From Grifola frondosa (lineage: Eukaryota; Basidiomycota; Agaricomycetes; Polyporales; Grifolaceae): a stretch of DNA of 64,000 nucleotides. Positions 23,587 to 35,784 of this stretch are shown here, piece after piece (the first letter of the stretch is position 1; each line of letters opens with the position of its first letter). Under the pieces are notes generated by a model. The model saw only the letters and a program-made list of their open reading frames with translations, was not told the DNA's origin and searched no databases. The position numbers were made by a program, and so were the translations under genes. The stretch spans positions 1,178,001-1,242,000 of the forward strand of contig LUGG01000015.1 of NCBI GenBank assembly GCA_001683735.1, written 5' to 3'.

Positions 23587-24819
23587 TCAGTGTCAGATTT
23601 AATTCTAGAAGTCAAAATTTCCTTTTATCGTCATGTTTATCGGCGACATGATTTTGTTGTTTTACATAAACAAAAACATGGATTCATATGTTTACTTGAT
23701 AGATTGGTGTATACAGTTCACTACTCACACAAACCTATTAAAGTATATATTGAATCATTTTCTAACATGCAACAAGTAGGCGGTGCTACATCAGCAAAGA
23801 AATCTCGCACTTGGTCTTCAGACGAAATTCAATGTTATGTAAAAGATACAGCATTGTTAACTGATAATGCTCGGTATAAGTTCATAACTTATGGTCCTAA
23901 ATCTGTGTTATCTGAAATGAATAAAAAGGCAGATACTGTGATGACAGATATTTCTTTGGCAGTACTGGCCACACGTTTACCAGGTTATTCATTGAAAATC
24001 TTATGTCAGTCTCACGGTTTATCTGTTCCTTCCAGAACACCTCAGAAAAATGCAATAAGGCAAGAAGTTTTACTACAGCATGTATGTGATACATGTCCAG
24101 AGTTTGTATCGGTATTTAGAAAGATCAAGTCTGTTAAAAGCAATCTTGAGCAACTACATCATCATAGAACACATTTGCAACATATTTCAGATAATCAAAC
24201 TCAATTCAGGTTTCCACCGGAAACTCCCGAGTCTAGTTTACTACACTCTACAATTGAAGGATTTGTTCAAGACATTAATCCTGATAAGTTTGCTGAGTCT
24301 GGCTGTGCTATTTGTGGAAGATTAAGCCTCTCTTCAAAAATGAAAAAACTGGCTGATTGTAAATTTAACATGGCTATTCTAACACCTGATCAACCCATGA
24401 CAAGATTGGAACGCCATTCAGAGGATGACCCTGTCAAAGAAATAGCTGGTCCAGTACTTTTGCCAAACTGTAAAGACATATGTTTTGAATGTAACAGTTA
24501 TATGGAAAAAGGAATTTGTCCACCGGATGCTTTGGCAAATAGTTTATGGATCGGAGAAGTACCACCTCAGCTTCAAAATTTAACATGGACTGAGAAAATG
24601 CTTATTGCTCGGGTAAAACATAATCATTGCATTGTCAAGGTTCAGGTTTCTGGTATGTCTAAAATGAAGGCCAATGTTTTGAGTCATTCAATCCCCATGC
24701 CTAAAATTTATTCGGTGTTACCTCCAACACGAGAAGAATTAGATGAAGTTTTAGCATTTTTATTTTGGGTCCTAACATGCCAACATCACAGGATTATAAA
24801 CGTATTCCTATGTTATTAG
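23587..24819 (+). pseudogene. Helitron protein, N-terminal region (zinc-finger, DUF6570-like)
   Basis: The open frame extends from before 23587 (first good ATG, MSVSDLILEV) to 24819. Residues about 60-200 are basic and helical, with a SAP-like stretch LATRLPGYSLKILCQSHGLS. Two Cys pairs follow, CAICG near 24305 and CFECN near 24483, and then LANSLWIGEVPPQLQNLTW and MLIARVKHNHCIVKV. That arrangement is characteristic of the DUF6570 region upstream of Helitron_like_N in large fungal Helitron proteins. The frame shifts near 24765 (FLFW, then a frame switch) and continues at 24842. It probably contributes to DNA binding. Confidence 0.75.
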
Positions 24820-24841
24820 ACGTAATAAAGTTGCTGAAGCT

Positions 24842-26670
24842 TTGGAATGGCTCAAACTCAATCATGTTGATTATGCCGATGTTAACATTTCATATGCTAA
24901 TCTCTCATCCTATCCTGAAGATGTTCCACCTGTAATGGTTGATTATACTCAGTCATACGATTCTACCAAAGATCCTGAAGCCACTGCAGTGAATGATAAT
25001 GATGCAGAGGAAGGTGCTGATGACGAGTGTCCCTTTGTTGTTCATGGGCTAACTGGAGAAAACATGATTAATTTAATGAAAATGCGACCTTCTGAAGTTC
25101 GGGCAAGAGCAGTTGAACATTTTAAGCAAGGAAAGGTTTTGGGAATTGGCCAAGAAAAGGTACCAGAAAGTCTTTACCATAATCCTCAACTATATCCACA
25201 AATGTTTCCTTGGCTCTTTCCCTACGGTTTGGGAGGCTTGGAGAATAATGCAGGTTATAAGAGAGTTTCTGAAGAGAGACGCAAACAACAATTGCTAATG
25301 TATCATGACAAGCATTTTCAACTAGAGCCATTGTTTCCATTGGTTGCCTTCAATCATGAACAGATCAAAAATTCCACCACTGCAGGATATCTTTTAGCTG
25401 AGTGAAGCAAATTTACAGATATTGCTGATCGTCTTTTACATTTAAATAATGATACTTTGACAGATCTAGTGAAGCGTCTATCAGAAGGACCAGTGAAACC
25501 TGAGACAGAAGAGGAGAAGGCATGTTTTAAAATCATCAATGACCTGGATCATGTCGCATATCGTGTCAAAGGTTCTATGACAAGTAAGAAGTACATGCGT
25601 AATGAAATCTGGGCATTAACTTCATATTTAGGAGCACCTTCGTGGTTCATAACATTCTCACCTGCTGATATCAATCATCCAATTGCATTGTACTTTGCGG
25701 ACAGGGATGAGATATTTAAACCACAATTCAGAAGTAAGGATGAGCGATTCAGACTTATAGCCAATAATCCAGTAGCAGGGGCTAGATTTTTTAAAATGAT
25801 GGTAGAATTATTTCTGACACACGTACTGGGAGTAGGATTGAGGACCGTCGAGGTATTTATGGTGATACCGCTGGATACTATGGCACTGTGGAACAACAGG
25901 GTCGGCTCACTTTACACATGCACATGTTAATATGGATTCATGGTGGATTAACTCCACAAGAGATTCGTGATCGCATTATGGATCCAAACTCTGATTTCCG
26001 AAAATATGGTGGAATATTTAGAGAGTGTACAAATTGGTGAATTTATGAATGGCACAATGGAAGATGTGAGGACAACAATTGAAGAACCAATGCAGCCAAT
26101 CCTGAGCGACATCCTCCTACTGAGTCTTTACCTGATGCTCCACCTCCAAAATGTTCTAATAAAGATTGTCAAAATTGTAATGACTGTGAGAAATACAATA
26201 GCTGGTGGAAACGATTCACTAATATTGTGGAGAGCTAATGTATTTATCTAACCGTCACTCATGTCGAAAATATCGGGATGGTGATAAAGATGGCAATTCT
26301 AGAGGTTGTATCAATAAGCTGGGTAACTGTAAAGCTAGATTTCCAAGGGAAACATATTTGGAGACTACGGTTGATCCTGCTACAGGTGCTCTTAATATGA
26401 AAAAGGGGGAGGCATGGATTAATACTGTGACCCCAACGTGACATATCTTTTAAGATGTAATACTGATGTCACAAGCTTACTTTCAGGCACAGCCATCAAA
26501 TCAGTAATTGCTTATGTTGCTGATTATATCACCAAAACCCCATTGAAGACACACATCATGTTTCAGGCTGTCCAAAAAGTATTTGATCGATATGCAGACA
26601 TTGTGACAGGTGATCAGAGCAGTAAGGAAAAGGCTAGGTCACTTATTACCAAAATTGTTATAGTTTGACA
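24842..26670 (+). pseudogene. Helitron Rep (HUH) nuclease region
   Basis: The frame starting 24842 carries FVVHGLTGENMINL and SLYHNPQLYPQMFPWLFPYG, the start of Helitron_like_N. A TGA near 25403 interrupts it, and coding resumes to about 25830. After a shift, the HUH motif appears as LTLHMHMLIW (about 25905-25935). After further shifts near 26030, 26240 and 26435, the tyrosine motif appears as AYVADYITK, with the two Tyr codons at 26513-26515 and 26525-26527. HUH plus a two-tyrosine motif is the catalytic set that nicks and joins DNA in rolling-circle Helitron transposition. The order is normal, and the breaks mean no active protein. Confidence 0.85.
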
Positions 26671-28239
26671 GCTAGTTCTGAAATAGGTGGACCTATGGCC
26701 TCGTTATACTTACTGAAACATAAGGATCATTATACAAGTCATAAATTCCGATATGCTTTTGGAGAAGTTATATTAATCAGGTCAACTCGCTTGGGAACAG
26801 CCTTCATCGGATCAAACACCGATAAAGTTGCTAGGTAATGTTAAAGGCAAGGTGGTGCACTATCAGCGTATCAGACTATATTTATCGACCCTTGAAATAT
26901 GATCACATATCATTATATGATTGGATCAGACGGGCCAATAAACAGAGAATATCCAAGAATAAAATTGTCAATGGTGATATTAACATAGCTGAAGATGGAT
27001 GCGATGACTTTGAAGATAATTATGATATTAACCTACATTTGATATCAATTATTCTCAATCTGTGGATGGTATAATGATGTGGATACAATAGCTAATTATA
27101 TGATGAGAGTGAGGATGAACTCCTACTTACTTCTAAAAGTGCAAAAGAAGCTATACATATCTCAAATGCTGAATCACATAATAAAAATGAATCCAAGTAT
27201 GCACCATTTACTCGTGATCATCCTCAATATCAGACACATCATGTTTCTTTATTACCAGAGGAAGACAGTTTTGTGCCTAACTTTGTAGGAGGATCATTAC
27301 CCCGACGGGACACGGCAACCGTGAAGATTATTGTATGACAATGTTAGCTTTATTTAAGCCATGGCGCACTGGTCATGACTAAAACCTGACAAAGATTTGC
27401 AATGGAATGATATTTTCACAGAGCATACATTTGATGATCGTCAGTTAGAAATCATGAAATTCTTTCATATACGATATGAATGCAATGATGCAAGAGATGA
27501 TTTTTGTGCCATGCGTAAACGTAATAATGGAAACAATGATCTTCCCTTTGAAGCAGATAATCAGTTACTTGATGACTTTGACACTCAATATTTAAATGAA
27601 AGTAACGATGTTGATGTACGAGAGTTAATGGACACTCTGAATGATAACCTTTGGACTAATATCAGTCAATCAGAGCTCACTCGACAAAGTCACATGCTAC
27701 AAGCTGAACGCATAATGTTAGGTGCTGGATGGATGGATCCAATGATTGATGGTTCTGACTCAGAGTCTAATCTAGTACCAGATCAATTTCAAAATGGAGA
27801 TGGAAAATCAGCTACTGAATGGAAGACCTTGCTGGCAAACAAACGACAAGAAATTCTCAATGCACGAGAAGCTCAAGCAAGCCAGAAGAATCCTGTCAAT
27901 CCAAAAACAGGCCTTCCAGAAAATAAGTTTGTTAACACCGTTGAAGTTATTGATCAATCTTATCTGGACAAATCTTTCAAAGCTAAGGACAAACATGCCC
28001 AAGCTCTTATTGATAATACAGTCAAGAAGTTCAGCCTGAATGAAGCTCAGGAACGTGCATTTAGAATTGTGGCCAACCATGCATCTCAGCAAAGTGGCGA
28101 ACAATTGAAAATGTATCTAGGCGGTATGGCTGGAACAGGAAAATCTCAGGTGATCAAAGCCTTGATACATTTCTTTGGTGAGCGTAAGGAGGGATATAGA
28201 TTTATATGTCTTGCACCGACAGGCTCTGCTGCTGCATAA
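26671..28239 (+). pseudogene. Helitron linker and start of PIF1-type helicase
   Basis: Short coherent pieces at 26690-27300 (for example PMASLYLLKHKDHY and SDYIYRPLKYDHISLYDW) are spread over several frames. A long clean frame then runs from 27397 to 28239. It contains an acidic region, a basic region NKRQEILNAREAQASQKN, the PIF1 N-terminal FSLNEAQERAFRIVANH, and Walker A GGMAGTGKS at 28121-28147. It ends at LAPTGSAAA, where one missing base switches to the next frame. PIF1-type helicases unwind the donor strand during Helitron transposition. Confidence 0.85.
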
Positions 28240-29573
28240 TTGGTGGATCAACTTATCATTCCATATTAGGATTACGTCAACATGGATCAGAATCTATAGC
28301 AACTTTACTTGCAGTCAGAGAGAGACTACAGAATGTTGAATATATATTCTTGGATGAGGTATCGATGGTTGATTGTAATAGCTTATATACTATTTGTGAG
28401 AAAATGTGCAAAGCTCAAAAATGAAGGTCAACCTTTGGTGGAATCAATATGATATTTGCAGGTGACTTTGCACAGCTTCCACCTCCAGTGAATAGCAACA
28501 CTCTTTTCTCTCACAAAGTGGGACGTGTGATACATACGACTAGTAGCTATACTCAACAGGAAGCCTCTATTGGTAAAGCACTCTGGCATCAGGTAACAAC
28601 TGTTGTTATATTGAGAGAAAATATGAGACAGCGGGCACAAAATTCAGATGATGCTAAATTGCGAACAGCATTGGACAATCTTCGTATAAGTCTTGCACAA
28701 AGGCAGATATAAAGCAATATAGTTCCGAGTAGCTGGTCGTGGACCTGGTAAACCCAAGTTGAATCAACGCAAATTTAGAAATGTGTCAGTTATCACTGCA
28801 TGGAATGCACACAGGGATAAAATCAATGAGATGGGATGTGCTAGATTTGCTCGAGAGACATCACAACCATTGACTACATTCTATTCCCTAGATAAATGGG
28901 GAACAGATAATGATGAGAAGGTAAAAAATCTAGAAAAAAGAAGGTAGACCCTAAACGATCATCCAATGTCATTGATCCTATTCTTCAAGAGTGTCTATGG
29001 AATCTGTCTCATAATAGTACAGATAATCATGCTGGAAAATTAACATTATGCCTGGGTCTTCCAGTAATGATAAAGACCAATGAGGCAACAGAATGTTCAG
29101 TCACAAATGGTGCTGAAGGTATAGTGGTTGGATGGAAGTCACGTCCATTGCCAAATGATAAACTAGGGTTAGACACTCTATTTATAAAATTAACTGCTGC
29201 ACCAACATCGATTCAACTGGAAGGCTTGCCTGAAAATGTCATTCCAATAAGTCACAGCACTAAAAAGATACGATGCAAGATGCCCAATGGAAAGGAGCTT
29301 GCAATATCTCGGGACCAGGTGGCTGTAATTCCAAACTTTGCCATGACTGACTTTGGCTCTCAGGGTCGTACTCGTCTTAATAATGTTTGTGACTTACAGA
29401 ATTGCAGTCTCATCAGTCTATTTACACTTGTTTATCTCGTGGATCAACATATGAGGGAACAATTATTGTTCAGCCATTTGATGAATAAAATGACAGGTGG
29501 TATCACTGGTAGTCTTAGACAAGAATTTCGTGAGCTTGAATTATTGGATGAGATCACAAAACTTCATACTTGA
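28240..29573 (+). pseudogene. Helitron PIF1-type helicase, C-terminal motifs
   Basis: The Walker B region YIFLDEVSMVD is at about 28341-28373. It is followed (new frame) by MIFAGDFAQLPPP at about 28449-28490, the sensor region ILRENMRQ near 28610, and the C-terminal motifs GLPVMIKTNEATECSVTNG and NFAMTDFGSQGRTR at about 29055-29370. At least three frame changes (near 28235, 28425 and 28700) and a stop near 28946 separate these pieces. All the usual helicase motifs can still be seen in order. From 29103 the sequence is duplicated in copy A. Confidence 0.85.
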
Positions 29574-30838
29574 AGAAACTTCCAGCTAAAGTTACAGGCT
29601 CCACAAGAAATGCACTTATCCACTCGTTCAGAGCCTGGAAAGGTTCCCTCTTTGTACCTAAATCAATGCATGGAGCATTAAAATGGACCAAATCTGAGCC
29701 ATTTGAAAATGAGGAACCTGAATCAGAGTTGCCCTGGAACATTGTTACACGTCAGAAGGCAGACAAAAAGACTAAAAATCAAGAGCAACCTGAGGAGAAA
29801 ATATCTTTACCTCTGGTCAAAAGGATATTAGTCTTTTTGTAAGTGCTAAAGGTACCAGCACTTTAAACACCATAAGCATGATCAAGGTGGTTTAAAAAGT
29901 GGCAAGCGCAAAAGAGATGTGAACTCTGAAACTGTGGAAGACACAGATGAACGTAAAGTTAAAAAGTCTAGATTACATAGACAATCTGATTTATTAACTT
30001 ATGCTTCACCCATCGCTTTTCAGTGGGATGCTGACAACTATAGCTGTGCATTGATACTTTATTCTCTATCTTATTTTCAGTATACTGTGAATTTACAGAA
30101 AGGTGGATGTCAGAAGTGGTTAATCAGAATGGACTTTTGAGATCATTTACTGCTGCATTTCAACGAGTAAGGGAGGGTAAATCAACCATGGAACAAGCCA
30201 GAGATTGCTTACGGCAAATCTTACATAATATAGATGCAGAATCATTTCCACTCACAGGACATCGTGGCAGTGAACTTTTTTCACTGTTAAAATGTATGCT
30301 AGAAGTGAACGATGGCTGTGTTGAACGTACTCTTTGCTGTCAGCATTGTCATATTGACTTGGAAGCTGAAGAGGATAATACCATTTTATGGGATTGCTCA
30401 AAAGTCATATGGAATGAATATCCTACAAAGCTTGGCTCACATAAAGAGAGGACTATAAAAGAGTGGCTTACTCCATTATTCAACCGACCCATTGCTCAAA
30501 AATGTGACAAATGTAAAGGCAACATGTTTCAACGAGTTGAATTTCCACAAAATCCAAACTTTGTATGCTTTATTACTAATGGTACACGTATTAAATTTAA
30601 TCATATAATTAATCTGAATGAAGACACAGAGGCATACAGATTGTGTGGAATTATATACTTTGGTGATTTCCACTTTACATCCAGAATCATCGAGGCAGAT
30701 GGTAAGACTTGGTATAATGATGGTGTGGAATTAGGCAGAAGGTCAAAATTTCAAGGGAACATTGATGACATGGATGCAGCAAAGCTTAGTAGAGCTAAAA
30801 AGAGAAAGAGTAGTGTAGCTATATATACTAAGTTGTAA
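29574..30838 (+). pseudogene. Helitron C-terminal ubiquitin-protease-like (C19) domain
   Basis: After a charged linker (29570-29990), the protein reads WDADNYSC at the expected Cys box; in copy B two bases are lost just after the Cys codon. A helical segment follows (SFTAAFQRVREGKSTMEQ), then CxxC (CQHC) near 30340, CxxC (CDKC) near 30500, and a His box YFGDFHFTSRIIE with His codon 30671-30673. WYNDG near 30710-30725 supplies the third catalytic position, and the frame stops at 30838. Cys box, zinc-ribbon CxxC pairs and a His box in this order are those of ubiquitin-specific proteases. The catalytic assignment is by motif only. The domain would cleave ubiquitin or process the polyprotein. Confidence 0.7.
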
Positions 30839-31418
30839 GATTCAATGTGAATGACTCCAAATTTGTATATTGTATCATATCAAGCTTGTAAAAATACTAA
30901 TGTATTAGTTGAACCTACGTATTTCAATTTATAAATGTCAATGATCCATACTATAATTTCACAATTACTTATTTATAATGTATAACAGATGAATTGATAA
31001 TCAATAGTTTAAATAATAAGTGTAGCACTTTGCAAAGGTGGGATATTGTTGGGAGGGTAGGAGAAGGTCATTTAAAACATTTTCAAATGAATAAAATTTA
31101 AACAATAATAAATTTTATGTTTAATTAGCTTGTAAAAAAGTTAATATATTAATTAAACCTCTGTGCCTCAATTATGAATGTTAAAGGATGTATACTATAA
31201 TTCTATAATTATTTGTTTATAATGTGTAATAAACAAATCAATAATAAATAGTTTAAATAATAAGTTTGGCACTTTGCAAAGGTATACATATTGTCAGAAG
31301 GGTAAAAGAAGGTTATATATAATATTTAAAATAAACAAGACTCAAATAATAATAAAATTAATCATTTTCCTCATCAATTGTACCTGCCATGCGGAGCAAT
31401 GGCCCTCTAAAACCAAGT
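30839..31418 (+). repeat. Helitron 3' tail and terminus, copy B
   Basis: It corresponds to 1733-2313 with few differences: two diverged tandem subunits, then the terminal hairpin and CTAA at 31407-31410. Homology ends at 31418. Confidence 0.85.
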
Positions 31419-31436
31419 TAACCATTAATATGGCAA

Positions 31437-31955
31437 CTTTATGATTACTTATTTGTAACATATAATAAATGTATTGATAATCAATACTTCAGATGACATG
31501 TTTAGCACTTTTTGTAGTAGGTGCTCAATGTCCTGCCTTTTTGAGATATGTCAGATTTATGATCACATATTTTTTCTCCTTCTGCAACATATGTTATAGC
31601 ATTGCACTAACTTCTAAAAATGTTGATGATATGTTTTAGGTCATGTTTTATCATGCAAAACATTTGTTTTGCGATTACAGGCATGACAAAGATCACATAC
31701 ATCTGACATATGTTTTTCTCAGCCACTCGATAAGAAAAGTAAGAACCTCACATACAAAAGTTTCTAACCACATAAGAACAGAGTTGTTACCTGGTTGTAT
31801 TGGATTATAACCCTAACCTAGAAATTTTGTTCCCACGGTTATCAAATTTTGTATTGAAAAAACTTTCCCATGACTACTGACATGAAAAGTACATGACAAG
31901 ATTTGGGGACCTCGCCTATAAGAACAATTAATTTATTCCTCATCAATCATAACTG
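31437..31955 (+). repeat. Helitron-terminus-related repeat directly next to Helitron copy B
   Basis: This repeat starts with a third version of the tail subunit (ATTACTTATTTGTAACATATAA ... TTTAGCACTTT in outline) and continues with the same unique blocks as 15751-16200 in opposite orientation. It ends in TTCCTCATCAATC, as the Helitron does. It probably represents a related element into whose 5' side, or next to which, copy B inserted. Confidence 0.65.
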
Positions 31956-32795
31956 CATTTATGTCATCAATTTTTTGTTGAAATTTTGACCTTCTCCCTA
32001 ATTCTACACTATTATTTTATAAAGTTTCATCATCTATCTGGATGTATAGTAAAAATCATCAAAATACATAATTTTATATAATCTGTATACCTCTGTATCT
32101 TTGTTAAATTTAATTATGTAATTGAAATTAATATATATATTATTATTAATAAAGTATACAAATTTTGGATTTTGTAAAAAAACTAACTCATTAAAACATC
32201 TAAAAGTTTTCATGATTCTAGTGAGAACATTGTGAAAACATAGTGAAGCTTGTTTGAATAAGGTTAGTATAATATTTGTGAAATAATTATAATATTATTT
32301 AAAATATAATCACAATGTATTTTGAACTAGTGGGAACCCGTGCCTACAGCGCGGGAAAGCCAGTAAGCAACTGACAACATTAATGATATCAATCACCAAA
32401 TGTTACTGTTTAGTTAGTAACTGTTAAGTAGTAACTCTTAAATGATTGTTAGACACAAATATTACCATATTTGGTGAATTTGTACATGCTCCTTAGTCAC
32501 GTGACATACTCTGCTCATGTTACACTCGGTGCTGACAATGCCTTGAGTTCAGAAACAAAATGAGTGCTATGTCAAGAATGAGACATCAGTCTGTCATCAA
32601 TGAAATAATGTTAGTGAGACTGGACACTGTTCTCCATGTGTTACCACAACTCCATCCAGGTTTAGTAAAAGTGACGTTTCCACGTGGGTTAGCCCGTCAC
32701 GTCACCCCTCATTTTTTGTATTAAGGATACATTCTGATAATTTTACTCAAAAACAAACAAAATTATATCTTTAGATATATTTTAATTATAATCAT
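31956..32795. other. AT-rich intergenic with one GC hairpin
   Basis: No gene is supported. At 32337-32355, CCCGTGC and GCGCGGG form a 7-bp stem (one wobble pair) around CTACA, preceded by CTAGTGGGAA. Similar CCCGYGC...GCRCGGG palindromes occur close to the ends of many Helitrons, so this may be a terminus of an unrelated relic. Confidence 0.35.
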
Positions 32796-33790
32796 TAAGA
32801 TAGGCTCAGCACACTTGCAACTACTATGGTCACAGTGTGACACATCACATGAATGCAAAGTATAAGTGCTTATTGATGAAGTTATGTATGTATAAGTCAA
32901 GTTAGCTGTAGGATTAGTACGAATAATCATATTCAATTGTAAGTTGTGAGTTCCTTGTGAGTGACAGGACAGCATGTATCAGTCCAGCACATATGAAATA
33001 ATGAGAGAAATTTATGGAGCATAAGCAGGAATAATAAAGGCTATGGTGAAATACCAGCCTTTTTCAGTTTGTTGAAGGGAGCACATGGTACTGGCAGTGA
33101 CCATGTACTTCTTGTTCAATGTCCATGCAGTTTGTTCAATAGACAGACTGCAGTGATACACATCCATTTGTAAAGAATTGGCCATGTAAACAATCTGTGA
33201 AGTGCAAGAACATCAACTGAGCATGCAGCTTGACCTCGTGCACATTTTGAAGGCATGGTATTTCCATGATTCATAAGTAAAACCATTGTCTGTGTTTCAA
33301 GGATCATGTATCTACTGTAAAGTTACGATTGTAGGTTTGTGGAGTGTGACCCGTGATCTATGGTCACCCTAAGTTTAAAAGTTTGTCAGGCCATGTGACA
33401 TATGACAAACTTACATTTTTTATTTGTTTTCTCCTTATTTAAAGGGAGTCCAGTCGGCACTTGGGTGAAGTGCTGACAATAGGTCACAAATTATGTTTGC
33501 TGTCCCATAAAAGTGTGTGACTGTCACTTAAATTAGGTTTGATTTGGACGGTTGCATGACTACATGATAAACATAAAATCGTAACTCTACAGTACTTCTT
33601 CACTAGACCTTAAATCAAAAATTGGCCATGGTCAGATTGTAGAACACCTATTTTCACCCAACTTGACTGTGAGTAAATATATTTAAATGAGCTCAATGCT
33701 GAGCCTATAGTTTTTCATTAGTTTTTTCACTGTCAAAAGGATGTAAGCATGACAGACCATGGTCACATGATGTGTGTTGGGCCTATCTTA
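32796..33790. mobile_element. TAAGATAGG-family inverted-repeat element, about 995 bp
   Basis: The ends are TAAGATAGG-CTCAGCACAC on the left (32796) and the inverted TAAGATAGGCCCAACACAC on the right (ending 33790). Secondary matches (CATCACATG and CATCATGTG) lie further in. The interior has no long frame. A shorter relative with the same TAAGATAGG ends lies at 36115-36594. If TAA/TTA is target-derived rather than part of the terminus, the family would resemble PIF/Harbinger-like 3-bp users, but the flanks do not settle this. Confidence 0.65.
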
Positions 33791-34633
33791 CTCTCATTAG
33801 AATTATGTTGACCATACTCAAAATGTGACCATCATCTTTTTTGAATAAACACATTTTGAAAACATCTAAAATGTTATTAAGATATTATCAAAAATTTAAC
33901 TATTGTGATATTATTTTCAATATTTTCATGATGTGCTCATTTGAAAACATGATGAGCATGTGTTTGTAATGTAATCAATATGTTTAGAAAAAAAAATAAG
34001 AGCTACAACTAGAATATATTTGAGAATATCATTTTTTTTCTAAGTGAAATAGTCAAAACACATTTTGAACACACTATAATAATATCTTAAATAATATTAT
34101 AATTTTTTACTTATATCACACTGAACTTATTCAATCAAAATTCACCATATTTTATCAATATTTTCAGTGACAACACAGGGGTTTCTCCTCAGTGACTGTT
34201 TATATTTTGATTTTCCTGAAAATCAGATCATTAATGTGTACAGGTTGGCTGATGCACATGACTTTTGTGTTTATTCTGCTACATTAGGCAAAGCACTATG
34301 GCAACAGAAACTAATCTGCTCAAGTTGCCACATACCTGTTTGGTTTCCCAGACACTGCCACTTGAGAATACTTCACTTGGTGAGATATGTTTCATTCACT
34401 GTGTTCAAGCAAATTAATTTTAAGTGAAAGTTTATTGACTAGTTGTTACTGTCTCCATTGAGGGATCATGCTTTTGCTGGAATCACAATTTACACATAAG
34501 CTTTATGCATTCACAATTTCTTTGACAGTTCCAATGTATTGTGATGCTGGTATAACAGAAGATTGACAGTTGAAGGTGATGACAACAGGAAGAGGGCAAG
34601 TTATGCTGATGTTCATCCTTTTTCTCCTCTTTA
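33791..34633. other. AT-rich intergenic
   Basis: Nothing recognisable is present. The open frame at 34167-34427 lacks coding pattern. CATTTTGAA / TTCAAAATG-type words recur near 33850 and 34060. Confidence 0.4.
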
Positions 34634-35009
34634 GTGTTGCCACAGCTTAGTTACACCTGTTTCAGCTTTTTAGGTATTCTGACATGAGTTTTGCAGATAA
34701 TGATATGATCTTAATTGAAATTAATAGCTAAGATATATATGTATTGGAATGTAACACAATTATTTGCATAATTATATTTGTTATGTTCCAAATTCAAATA
34801 CATTGGTAATAAAGCTGACTAAAAAGTTGGACTTTGCAATTGGCTTTTTGGCCATATCTTCATCAATACAAGGTATGACATTTTGACCTTTGGATATCTA
34901 TGCCATTATATCTAGGCTACAAATTGAATGTGAGATCACTGTTATATTTGAAAAACTGCACACATTATGAGTCATATATCATTTAGGCCTGACTTAGCTG
35001 CAGCAACAC
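34634..35009. mobile_element. 376-bp MITE with TA target duplication, copy 2
   Basis: It has the same length as copy 1 (12905-13280) but the reverse orientation, is flanked by TA (34632-34633 and 35010-35011), and has GTGTTGC/GCAACAC ends. Interior blocks match copy 1 throughout (for example AAAGTTGGACTTTGCAATTGG against the complement of copy 1 near 13066-13100). Confidence 0.85.
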
Positions 35010-35784
35010 TATTCATCATGTGATGATCAGTGCTGTTTTTCATTCCTTTGAGTGAGCAAATATCTCTTTTGCAATCTCTGGGTTTGATATGCAAGTGCAC
35101 CTTTTATTACTGAGAAGATCTACAATAATATCAGCCCTAATATAATGTGAGTATTTTGTACATACCGTCATAATGCTTCTTCACCTCCTAGCTTAAAGAT
35201 ATATTTCATCAGTTTACCTTCTGCTGCATGAAAATTATTCAAGATTATTATATAATTATCTTGAGATAGTTATTGATGTTATGCATGTCAAACTATTTTG
35301 CACATGTGCAGTCTGCTGCAATATTGTCTCTTTAGCTTTTGCAAGGGTTTTATGATACATGTCTTCCTCCATAGCATAAGGGATGTCTTTTTTACTGATA
35401 TGGATTTTAGAGCCTTTTATTTTTTGTATAACCATGATGAATGGATTTGTTTTATGAGTACATTTTTGCAAGACTTGAATGTTTGAAAACATTGCAGGCC
35501 CTCTGATGAGAGTGTCATTGAGCCATGTTCTATGGAAGGGGAAGTTTAATTAATAAGTGTATAGTGATAAACAATAGAGAAAAGCACTCAACATGAAAAA
35601 AATTCTGCATGTGATGTAAAGATGTACATATATAGCATAAATAGGGCAAAACATACCCTACAGCTTCAGAAGAAGAACAATGTTCCATGAGTATGTAACA
35701 GTAGCAACAGATATACCTTGTGATGTAAAAATATTTTATAAATTTCTTGACAGAGACTTGATTTTAGAAGGTCATTATTTCACA
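35010..35784. other. AT-rich intergenic
   Basis: No gene is supported. Two opposite frames at 35256-35492 and 35298-35486 mirror each other and are judged chance. Confidence 0.4.

Larger units (their letters stand above)
23407..31418 (+). mobile_element. Helitron copy B, nearly complete
   Basis: This region holds an N-terminal zinc-finger/DUF6570-like part, a Helitron_like_N/Rep nuclease part, a PIF1-type helicase and a C-terminal protease-like domain, followed by the terminal tail and 3' hairpin (GCCAT 31386-31390, ATGGC 31399-31403, CTAA 31407-31410). The 5' end is not fixed. It could lie in or before the minisatellite at 22.93 kb, and no clear TC terminus was identified. Frames are broken by many indels and a few stops, so it is not autonomous as read. 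Copy A (1-2313) is a near-identical second copy. Confidence 0.85.
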
